From Rhizobacter sp. SG703 (GTDB taxonomy: Bacteria; Pseudomonadota; Gammaproteobacteria; Burkholderiales; Burkholderiaceae_C): a stretch of 64,000 nucleotides of DNA. The translations under genes and the position numbers were made by a program. This document shows positions 26,634 to 33,009 of the stretch, piece by piece; positions within the stretch are counted from its first letter, which is position 1, and every line of letters begins with the position of its first letter. Below the pieces are notes generated by a model. That model ran no database searches. It was not told the DNA's origin and worked only from the letters and a program-made list of their open reading frames with translations. Location: positions 124,001 through 188,000 of the forward strand of contig NZ_JAAZQK010000013.1 of the NCBI RefSeq assembly GCF_012275445.1. The letters run 5' to 3'.

Positions 26634-26981
26634 ATGTCCATCAACGAGATCAAGCGCCCGCCCTCGCAAGGATTGTCGGGCCCCACGCTGAACCGCCCGG
26701 GCCTGCCGTCGCGGACTGCCACGCCGGAGGGCGCGCGCACCCGCGGCAGCAACGCCGCGCGCGATGCGCTGCCGACGCGCGCGCAGTCGCGCTCCACCTC
26801 CGGCGCTTCGTCGCGCACCGACACCGCACGGGAGATCGCGTCGAACGTCTGCCAGCTGGTCGACAGCGGCGCGTTGCGCATGCGCGAAAGCGTGACGCCG
26901 GCGGTGATGAGTAAGGTCGCGCAGTCGGCGGCCCGCAAGGTGCTGGACCTGTACAAGGCCTTTCCACAGCTGGCTGCGTAG
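26634..26981 (+). CDS. Hypothetical protein
   Basis: A 115-residue protein I do not recognise. The first 65 residues are rich in Pro, Ser, Thr, Arg and Gly and probably unstructured; the last 50 form a likely helical segment (REIASNVCQLVDSGALRM, AQSAARKVLDLYKAF). It has one cysteine and no signal peptide. The layout, a disordered N-terminus and a short helical C-terminus, resembles that of its upstream neighbour, so the two may be functionally linked. Confidence 0.55.
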   Translation: MSINEIKRPPSQGLSGPTLNRPGLPSRTATPEGARTRGSNAARDALPTRAQSRSTSGASSRTDTAREIASNVCQLVDSGALRMRESVTPAVMSKVAQSAARKVLDLYKAFPQLAA

Positions 26982-27049
26982 CCGGTGACCCTGCCCGGTT
27001 CCACCCTACGCGTGCGGTCTAGCCCACGATCTCCCTGTTGGCTGCTCGA

Positions 27050-27075
27050 CAATTATATTGCTCGCAATCTAATTG
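27050..27075. promoter_or_regulatory. Probable OhrR operator
   Basis: CAATTATATTGC and GCAATCTAATTG form an inverted repeat (11 of 12 positions, 2-base spacer) 26 bases before the ohrR start. It is AT-rich within a GC-rich region and resembles known OhrR boxes. It probably gives peroxide-controlled autoregulation of ohrR and, by read-through, ohr. Confidence 0.75.
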
Positions 27076-27100
27076 CTTGATCGACGATACAGTCTCGTCC

Positions 27101-27619
27101 ATGGTCACGCCCCACCGCCCTCGTCGAACCGGTTCCGCCGCGGTGCCCGCACCGGCCCTGCCCGCCCACATCGACTGGCTGCAGCTCGATAACCAAGTCT
27201 GCTTCGCGCTGTATTCCACCTCGCTCGCGATGACCAAGCTGTACAAGCCGCTGCTGGCGCCGCTCGGCCTGACCTACCCGCAGTACCTGGCGTTCCTGGT
27301 GCTGTGGGAGCGCGACGGGCTGACGGTGGGCGAGCTCGGCGAGCGGCTGTTCCTCGACTCCGGCACGCTGACGCCGCTGCTCAAGCGCATGGAAGCCGCC
27401 GGCTGGCTGCAGCGCCAGCGCGCCGCCGACGACGAGCGCCGCGTGATCGTCAGCCTGACGCCCGAAGGCCGCGCGCTGCGCCAGAAGGCGCGCAGCGTGC
27501 CGTCGCAGCTGGCGCAGGCCAGCGGCTGCAGCGTCGGCGAGCTGACCGACCTGACCCAACGCCTGCAGCAGCTGCGCCAGCAGCTGCTGGATGACGCGCC
27601 CGATGCGGCGCATGCGTGA
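27101..27619 (+). CDS. ohrR: MarR-family organic-peroxide sensor
   Basis: A 172-residue winged-helix regulator of the OhrR subfamily. The reactive cysteine of OhrR proteins is present as Cys34 in [13 protein letters not shown], followed by [16 protein letters not shown], the DNA-binding helix [16 protein letters not shown] and the wing [14 protein letters not shown]. OhrR represses ohr until organic hydroperoxides oxidise the cysteine. Start 27101 is preferred; an upstream in-frame start would run through the operator. ohr follows after 68 bp. Confidence 0.93.
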   Translation: MVTPHRPRRTGSAAVPAPALPAHIDWLQLDNQVCFALYSTSLAMTKLYKPLLAPLGLTYPQYLAFLVLWERDGLTVGELGERLFLDSGTLTPLLKRMEAAGWLQRQRAADDERRVIVSLTPEGRALRQKARSVPSQLAQASGCSVGELTDLTQRLQQLRQQLLDDAPDAAHA

Positions 27620-27687
27620 ACGCTGTATCCCGATTCGCTTTCCCACCCCTCACCCACCCATCCCCCACCCCTGAAGAGGAAGACACC

Positions 27688-28113
27688 ATGAAGCTCGAAA
27701 AGACCCTGTACACCGCCCACGCCACCTCCACCGGCGGCCGCGAAGGCACCTCGAAATCATCCGACGGCGTGCTCGACCTGCGCCTGACCACGCCGAAGGA
27801 ACTGGGCGGCAACGGCGCCGTCGGCACCAACCCGGAACAGCTGTTCGCGGCCGGCTACTCGGCCTGCTTCATCGGCGCGATGAAGGTCGCTGCCGGCCAG
27901 CACAAGGTGGCGCTGCCGGCCGACACGTCGATCGCCGCGAGCGTGGGCATCGGCCCGATCCCGCAAGGCTTCGGCATCGAGGTCGCGATGACCATCACGG
28001 TGCCGGGCGTCGAGCGCTCGGTCGCGCAGAAGATCGTCGACACGGCGCACCAGATCTGCCCGTACTCGAACGCGACGCGCGGCAACGTGGAAGTGACGCT
28101 GACGCTGGCCTGA
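27688..28113 (+). CDS. ohr: Organic hydroperoxide resistance peroxidase
   Basis: A 141-residue Ohr/OsmC-fold peroxidase. It reduces organic (especially fatty acid) hydroperoxides, using Cys60 ([10 protein letters not shown]) and Cys124 (ICPYSNAT). Other Ohr blocks, [14 protein letters not shown] and [10 protein letters not shown], are intact. A GAAGAGGAAG purine run precedes the ATG. A strong terminator follows the stop. Confidence 0.95.
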   Translation: MKLEKTLYTAHATSTGGREGTSKSSDGVLDLRLTTPKELGGNGAVGTNPEQLFAAGYSACFIGAMKVAAGQHKVALPADTSIAASVGIGPIPQGFGIEVAMTITVPGVERSVAQKIVDTAHQICPYSNATRGNVEVTLTLA

Positions 28114-28147
28114 GCCCCGTCGCCACGGCGCCCTGCGCTTCGGAAAG

Positions 28148-28171
28148 AACGGCCCCTCGCGGGCCGTTTTT
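28148..28171. terminator. Intrinsic terminator after ohr
   Basis: ACGGCCC (28149-28155) pairs with GGGCCGT (28161-28167) around a 5-base loop, followed by TTTTT. It lies between the convergent ohr and tetR genes and has A-residues on the other side, so it may work in both directions. Confidence 0.85.
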
Positions 28172-28181
28172 CTTGCGCGCT

Positions 28182-28820
28182 TCAGGCGTAGGGCGTGCCG
28201 GCCATCGCGGCGTTCAGGCCCAGGGTTCCCTTGTCGACGAGGGCGAGGAAGAGCGCCGTCGCCTGCGCCGCATCCTGTGTCTCGCGGAAGCTCCGGTGCG
28301 CCTGGATCAGCGCCGCGGTCCAGACTGCCAGCAGCAGGCCGCCGGCCAGGTGCGCGGCCGGGTCGGCGGCGTCCCGCCCCGCGGAGTCGGCCAGCGCTTC
28401 GGTGACGACCTGCGCGATCTCGTCGCGGATCGCCCGTGCCCGGGCCTTCAGCGTGTCGCTGCCCTCGATGGTCGCGACGAAGCCCTGGCTGTCCATCGAA
28501 AACTCGAGGTACGGGCTGCATTCCTCGACCAGCCGGTGCGCCAGCCGGCGCAGCGCCTCGACCGGCGTGACGCCCGGATCGCGCTGCCGCAACGCGTCGC
28601 GAAACGCCTCGCGGACCTCTTCGTCGCGGTCGAAGAACATGTCTTCCTTGCGCGGGAAGTGGTTGAACACCGTCATCCGCCCGACGTCGGCGGCGGCGGC
28701 GATCTCGTCCACCGTCACCCGGTCGAAGCCGCGCTCCAGGAACAGGCGCGTCGCGGCGTTGGAGATGACCTGCCGCGTGGCCAGGCGCTTTCGGGATCGC
28801 AGGTCGGTCGGGATTGACAT
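28182..28820 (-). CDS. TetR-family repressor
   Basis: A 212-residue regulator. The N-terminal helix-turn-helix reads VTVDEIAAAADVGRMTVFNHFPRKEDMFF, followed by an all-helical ligand domain without further identity. It diverges from a flavin monooxygenase gene, and the 46 bases between the two starts hold a perfect 11-bp inverted repeat. It most likely represses itself and the monooxygenase until a small molecule, perhaps the monooxygenase substrate, is bound. The start at 28820 (MSIPTDLRSRKR) is the first ATG leftward of that operator. Confidence 0.9.
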   Translation of the reverse strand: MSIPTDLRSRKRLATRQVISNAATRLFLERGFDRVTVDEIAAAADVGRMTVFNHFPRKEDMFFDRDEEVREAFRDALRQRDPGVTPVEALRRLAHRLVEECSPYLEFSMDSQGFVATIEGSDTLKARARAIRDEIAQVVTEALADSAGRDAADPAAHLAGGLLLAVWTAALIQAHRSFRETQDAAQATALFLALVDKGTLGLNAAMAGTPYA

Positions 28821-28828
28821 GGCTTTAT

Positions 28829-28859
28829 TGTACTGAGTACATTTACTATACTCAGTACA
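28829..28859. promoter_or_regulatory. TetR operator between the divergent pair
   Basis: TGTACTGAGTA and TACTCAGTACA are perfect 11-bp inverted repeats separated by 9 bases (CATTTACTA). The left arm contains an internal GTAC-GTAC half-symmetry, allowing two dimers to bind. It ends 8 bases before the monooxygenase ATG and begins 9 bases from the tetR ATG, so binding would block both genes. Confidence 0.8.
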
Positions 28860-28866
28860 TTTTTGG

Positions 28867-30369
28867 ATGAAGTCCATGGACGAATCGGTGGATGTGGTGG
28901 TGGTCGGAGCGGGGCCGGTCGGGCTGCTGACAGCCATCGAGCTGCGCGTGGGCGGCGCGCGCGTGCTGGTGCTGGAGCGGCTGGCCGCCCCGAGCTCGGC
29001 GATCAAGGCGATGTCGGTCGGACCGCTCGGCAGCGAAGCGCTGGCGCGCCGCGGGATGGGCGCAGCCCTCGACGCGGCCGAGGCACGCAGCGTCGCGGCA
29101 ATGCAGGCATTCGCCGCACTGCCCGGTGCGGCGGCGCGCGGGCCGGGGTCGAAATTCAGCGGCCACTTCGCCGGCCTGGCGCTGATCCGCAAGGACGCGC
29201 AGAAGGAGCCGCAGCGCCGTGCCCGGCCGGTCGACCAGCAGCGCGTCGAGGCGATGCTGGCCGACCGTGCCGATGCACTCGGCATCGACGTGCGCCGCGG
29301 CTGCGAGGTCATCGGCGTCGAGCAGCAACCGGATGGCGTCGACGTGCGCTGGGCTTCGGCAACCGGCACCGGCGCGCTGCGCTGCGGCTGGCTCGTCGGC
29401 TGCGATGGCGGGCGCAGCCGCGTCCGCAAATTGGCCGGCTTCGCATTCCCCGGCACGGCGCCGACCTCGACGCTCTACCAGGCGATCGCCGAGATCGACC
29501 ACCCCGACCGCCTGCTGCCCGTCGGCTGGCATCGCACCCCGGGCGGCGTGTTCTCGCACGGGCCGGCGCCGGGCCGCCTGTTCATGCTCGACTTCAGCGG
29601 CCCGCCCGAAGACCGCGAGGCCGCCGTCACGCGCGACGAGATCGAAGCGGTGTTGCGCCGCATCAGCGGGCAGGACGTGCGCGTCAACGCGCTCGACAGC
29701 GGCAGCCGCTGGGCCGACAACACGCGGCTGGCCGACACCTATCGCCACGGCCGGGTGCTGCTGGCCGGCGATGCGGCGCACGTCCATTCGCCGTTCGGCG
29801 GGCAGGGGCTGAGCCTCGGGCTCGTCGATGCGGCGAACCTCGGCTGGAAGCTCGCAGCCGTCGTCCGCGGCGAGATGCCCGAACGCCTGCTCGACACCTA
29901 CACCGCCGAGCGCCGCCCCGCGGCCGCAGCGGTGCTGGCGAACACGCTGGCGCAGGTCGCGATCCTGCGGCCCGATCCGCAGGCGGGTGCGATGCGGGAC
30001 CTGGTCGCGAAGCTGATGGACTTCGACAACGTCAATCGCGTCATCGGCGAGATGATGAGCGGCCTGTCGACCCGCTACGAGCTCGGGTCGGCGCGCGACG
30101 AGGTCGGCCGGATGATCGGCGATGCGTCGCTGGTCGCGCTGATGCAGGACGGCCGCGGCGTGCTGCTCGATGCGTCGCCCGGCCGCGAGGCGTCTCGACG
30201 CGCGGAAGCGCTGACGCAGCGGGTGCGCTGCGTCGCGGTCGACACCGGGCTGTCGATGCTGGTCCGTCCCGATGCCTGCGTGGCCTGGGCCGGCGACGGG
30301 CACGTCTCCGACGGCCTGGACGACGCGCTGCGGCGCTGGTTCGGCCCGGCTCCGGACCGCGCTTCCTAG
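28867..30369 (+). CDS. FAD-dependent aromatic-type monooxygenase
   Basis: A 500-residue flavoprotein of the PheA/TfdB/UbiH-like hydroxylase class. FAD motifs: VVVVGAGPVGLLTAIEL (GXGXXG), GCDGGRSRVRK (DG motif) and LLAGDAAHVHSPFGGQGLSLG (GD motif). The C-terminal region resembles the thioredoxin-like dimerisation domain of this group. Such enzymes hydroxylate phenolic or polyketide-like rings with NAD(P)H and oxygen; the substrate is unknown. The start is either 28867 or ATG 28876. The stop overlaps the asparaginase stop by four bases (CTAG). Confidence 0.88.
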   Translation: MKSMDESVDVVVVGAGPVGLLTAIELRVGGARVLVLERLAAPSSAIKAMSVGPLGSEALARRGMGAALDAAEARSVAAMQAFAALPGAAARGPGSKFSGHFAGLALIRKDAQKEPQRRARPVDQQRVEAMLADRADALGIDVRRGCEVIGVEQQPDGVDVRWASATGTGALRCGWLVGCDGGRSRVRKLAGFAFPGTAPTSTLYQAIAEIDHPDRLLPVGWHRTPGGVFSHGPAPGRLFMLDFSGPPEDREAAVTRDEIEAVLRRISGQDVRVNALDSGSRWADNTRLADTYRHGRVLLAGDAAHVHSPFGGQGLSLGLVDAANLGWKLAAVVRGEMPERLLDTYTAERRPAAAAVLANTLAQVAILRPDPQAGAMRDLVAKLMDFDNVNRVIGEMMSGLSTRYELGSARDEVGRMIGDASLVALMQDGRGVLLDASPGREASRRAEALTQRVRCVAVDTGLSMLVRPDACVAWAGDGHVSDGLDDALRRWFGPAPDRAS

Positions 30370-31310
30370 TCGGCCAGCAGCTGCAGCAGCAGCTCGATGC
30401 GCGCCTGGTACGGCGAGCGCTCGCCGCCGGCCGGCAGCACATCGTCCGGCTGCGCGAACACCGGGCCGCCGGCCACGCGGCTGCAGCGCAGCACCCGCAC
30501 GCCGGCCGAGCGGGCGCGCAGCAACGCCGATTCCAGCGCGTGGTGAACGGTGCCGTGGCCGGTGCCGGCGACCACGATGCCACGCGTGCCCCGCTCGACC
30601 AGCGCATCGACCAGCACGCCGTCGACGCCTGCGTGGCTCAGCACGATGTCGACGCGCGGCCACGCCGGCCCGTCGACCAGCCGGCCCGCCAGCGCGGCGG
30701 CCAGCGGCTCGCCGGCCGGCCACGGGCGGAACAGCCGCAGCCGCCCTTCCTCGATGCGGCCGACCGGGCCGGCATCGCCCGACTCGAAGGCCTCGATCCG
30801 ATAGGTATGGACCTTGCGCACATCGGCCGCGCCATGCACCACGCCGCCGAGCACCGCGAGCACGCCGCGCGCGCCGGGATGCTGCGCGACGGTCACCGCA
30901 TCGAGCAGGTTCTGCGGTCCGTCGGGCTGCAGCGAGGTGGCCGGCCGCATCGCAGCGGTCAGCACCACCGGCTTGCCGGGCGCAAGCACCCGCTGCAGCA
31001 GCCACGCGGTCTCCTCCAGCGTGTCGGTGCCATGCGTGACGACGACGCCGGCCACCTCCGGCCGCGCCAGGTGGTGGGCCAGCCGGCGCAGCAGTGCGCG
31101 CCACACGTCGTCGCTCATGTCCTTGCTGTCGACCTGGGCGACCTGCTCGGGCTCGAGCGGCACCGCGGCGAGCGCCGGCACCGCCTTCACCAGTTGCGCG
31201 ACGCCGAGCTGCGCCGCGGTGTAGCCGATGTTGTCGCCTGGCGCGGTCGAGATGCCGGCGATGGTGCCGCCGGTGCCGAGCACGACGATGGTCTGGTCAG
31301 TTCTTTGCAT
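30366..31310 (-). CDS. Asparaginase family protein
   Basis: A 314-residue L-asparaginase-type amidohydrolase. Both nucleophile-containing motifs are present: TGGTIAG near the N-terminus and VVVTHGTDTLEETAW near residue 95; AMRPATSLQPDGPQNL follows. It probably hydrolyses asparagine to aspartate and ammonia. There is no signal peptide, so a cytoplasmic enzyme is likely. It diverges from lexA with 91 bases between starts, and the first LexA box lies only 12 bases from its ATG, so SOS influence on this gene is possible. Confidence 0.9.
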   Translation of the reverse strand: MQRTDQTIVVLGTGGTIAGISTAPGDNIGYTAAQLGVAQLVKAVPALAAVPLEPEQVAQVDSKDMSDDVWRALLRRLAHHLARPEVAGVVVTHGTDTLEETAWLLQRVLAPGKPVVLTAAMRPATSLQPDGPQNLLDAVTVAQHPGARGVLAVLGGVVHGAADVRKVHTYRIEAFESGDAGPVGRIEEGRLRLFRPWPAGEPLAAALAGRLVDGPAWPRVDIVLSHAGVDGVLVDALVERGTRGIVVAGTGHGTVHHALESALLRARSAGVRVLRCSRVAGGPVFAQPDDVLPAGGERSPYQARIELLLQLLAD

Positions 31311-31321
31311 TTTTCACGAAG

Positions 31322-31337
31322 CTGGATAAAAATACAG
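31322..31337. promoter_or_regulatory. LexA (SOS) box 1
   Basis: CTGGATAAAAATACAG fits CTG-N10-CAG, with an AT-rich centre typical of proteobacterial SOS boxes. It lies 64 bases before the lexA start and 12 bases from the divergent asparaginase start. Confidence 0.85.
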
Positions 31338-31340
31338 TCA

Positions 31341-31356
31341 CTGGATGGATGTTCAG
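31341..31356. promoter_or_regulatory. LexA (SOS) box 2
   Basis: CTGGATGGATGTTCAG is a second CTG-N10-CAG, three bases after the first. Tandem boxes are common upstream of lexA and give cooperative autoregulation. The centre is less AT-rich than in box 1, so it is probably the weaker site. Confidence 0.7.
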
Positions 31357-31401
31357 TCCGCGGCCGCTGCGCCGCGCGAATCCGCAACCCGAGGCCCCGC
31401 G

Positions 31402-32079
31402 ATGAACGAAACCCCGAAGCTCACCGACCGCCAGCAGCAGATCCTCGACCTGGTGCAGAGCGCGATCGAGCGCACCGGCGCACCGCCGACCCGCGCCGAA
31501 ATCGCGAACGAGCTCGGCTTCAAGTCGGCCAACGCCGCCGAGGAACATCTGCAGGCGCTGGCCCGCAAGGGCGTCATCGAACTGGTGGGGGGCACCTCGC
31601 GGGGCATCCGTCTGCAGTCTGACACATTGCGTGCGCTGAACCAGAGCCGCGGCAAGCAGTTCAGCCTGCCGCTGCCCAGCCTGTCGCAACTCACGCTGCC
31701 GCTGGTCGGGCGCGTCGCGGCCGGCAGCCCGATCCTCGCGCAGGAGCACATCGACCAGACCTACCTGATGGAAGCCAGCCTGTTCGCCCGCCGGCCCGAC
31801 TTCCTGCTGAAGGTGCGTGGCATGAGCATGCGCGACGCCGGCATCATGGACGGCGACCTGCTCGCGGTGCAGAAGGCCAAGGACGCGAAGAACGGCCAGA
31901 TCGTCGTCGCGCGGCTCGGCGACGAAGTCACCGTGAAGCGCTTCAAGCGCACCCGCACCAGCATCGAGCTGCTGCCGGAGAACCCCGATTTCGAGCCGAT
32001 CGTCGTGCCGTTCGGCGACGTCGACTTCGAACTCGAGGGGCTGGCGGTCGGGTTGATCCGCAACAACATGCTGGTGTGA
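31402..32079 (+). CDS. lexA: LexA repressor
   Basis: A 225-residue SOS repressor-protease. The N-terminal winged helix ([35 protein letters not shown]) is followed by the self-cleavage site Ala107-Gly108 (RVAAGSP) and the Ser142/Lys179 dyad ([16 protein letters not shown]). RecA-activated LexA cuts itself after DNA damage, releasing SOS genes. Start 31402 gives the family N-terminus; the longer frame would run back through the LexA boxes. A small helix-hairpin-helix gene follows with only 11 bases between. Confidence 0.97.
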   Translation: MNETPKLTDRQQQILDLVQSAIERTGAPPTRAEIANELGFKSANAAEEHLQALARKGVIELVGGTSRGIRLQSDTLRALNQSRGKQFSLPLPSLSQLTLPLVGRVAAGSPILAQEHIDQTYLMEASLFARRPDFLLKVRGMSMRDAGIMDGDLLAVQKAKDAKNGQIVVARLGDEVTVKRFKRTRTSIELLPENPDFEPIVVPFGDVDFELEGLAVGLIRNNMLV

Positions 32080-32090
32080 CGGAGGCTGCC

Positions 32091-32390
32091 GTGGTGATCA
32101 AGGCTCCCAAGGCGGCCAGTGCCGCCGAATGCAAGTCGCTCGAACAACTGCCCAACATCGGCCCGGCGCTGGCCGCCGACCTGCGGCTGATCGGCATCGA
32201 GGCGCCGCAAGACCTGCGCGGCAAGGATGCGTTCGTGCTGTACCAGCGGCTGTGCGCGATCACCGGCGAGCGCCACGACCCCTGCGTGCTCGACACCTTC
32301 ATGGCCGCCACCGATTTCATGGGCGGTGCCCCCGCCGCGCCGTGGTGGGCCTACACCGCGCAACGCAAGGCCTTGTTCGGCCAGGTGTGA
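32091..32390 (+). CDS. Helix-hairpin-helix (Cdd1-type) small protein
   Basis: A 99-residue protein resembling the 'pathogenicity locus' Cdd1 family. It contains a helix-hairpin-helix unit (LEQLPNIGPALAADLRLIGI) and the family continuation DLRGKDAFVLYQRLCAITGERHDPCVLDTF. Helix-hairpin-helix units usually bind DNA backbone; no enzyme activity is known for the family. The GTG at 32091 is chosen because GGAGG lies five bases before it. It directly follows lexA, so it is probably part of the LexA-controlled transcript. Confidence 0.8.
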   Translation: MVIKAPKAASAAECKSLEQLPNIGPALAADLRLIGIEAPQDLRGKDAFVLYQRLCAITGERHDPCVLDTFMAATDFMGGAPAAPWWAYTAQRKALFGQV

Positions 32391-32414
32391 CCTGACGCCG
32401 TGGGAGAAGACCTG

Positions 32415-32963
32415 ATGGCCGTCGACAAGACACAAGCGCTGCTGGTGATCGACCTGCAGACCGGCGCCTTCGACGGCGTCAAGTGCGACCCGATCGACGC
32501 AGGCGATCGCCTGCTCGACCGCGCCGCCGAGTTGCTGGACGCGGCACGCGCGGCCGGCCTGCCGGTACTGCATGTGCAGCACGGTGAACCGCAGGGCGTG
32601 CTGGTGAAGGGCACGCCGCAATGGCAACTGCACCCCGCCGTCGCAGCGCTGCCCGGTGAGGCCTGCGTCGAGAAGCAGGCCTGGAGCGCGTTCGAGAACA
32701 CCGCACTCGATGCGCTGCTGCGCGAATCCGGCGTCCGCCGGCTGCTGGTATGCGGGCTGCAGAGCGAGGTCTGCGTCACGCACACCTCGCAGGCCGCCCT
32801 CACGCTCGGCTACGAGGTCACGCTCGCGAGCGACGCCCACGGCACCTGGCCCGATGCCACGTCGAGCGCCGACGAGATCATCGCGCGCCAGAACACCGCG
32901 CTCGCAGCACTGGGCGCGCAGTTGCAAGGCACGCGCGAAATCGTGGCGCTGCTGTCGCGCTGA
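32415..32963 (+). CDS. Isochorismatase-family cysteine hydrolase
   Basis: A 182-residue hydrolase. The family residues are visible: Asp in LLVIDLQTGAF, and the nucleophilic Cys in LLVCGLQSEVCVTHTSQAAL with the preceding cis-peptide-type GLQSE. Related enzymes are nicotinamidases and N-carbamoyl amidases; the substrate is unknown. Start 32415 follows GGAGAAG by six bases. It is probably the third gene of the lexA transcript, 24 bases after the helix-hairpin-helix gene. Confidence 0.88.
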   Translation: MAVDKTQALLVIDLQTGAFDGVKCDPIDAGDRLLDRAAELLDAARAAGLPVLHVQHGEPQGVLVKGTPQWQLHPAVAALPGEACVEKQAWSAFENTALDALLRESGVRRLLVCGLQSEVCVTHTSQAALTLGYEVTLASDAHGTWPDATSSADEIIARQNTALAALGAQLQGTREIVALLSR

Positions 32964-32970
32964 TCCATGC

Positions 32971-33002
32971 GGCGCTCCGGCCGGCCCAACCGGCCCGGCG
33001 CC
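32971..33002. terminator. GC-rich hairpin between convergent genes
   Basis: An imperfect inverted repeat (GGCGCTCCGGCCGG against CCGGCCCGGCGCC) fills the 46-base gap between the cysteine hydrolase and the acylase stops. There is no T-run; a terminator role is inferred from position. Confidence 0.5.
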
Positions 33003-33009
33003 CAGGACC

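Noticed and set aside
31345-31401. Longer LexA N-terminus from 31345
   Set aside because: It would translate through the second LexA box, and the family N-terminus is at 31402.
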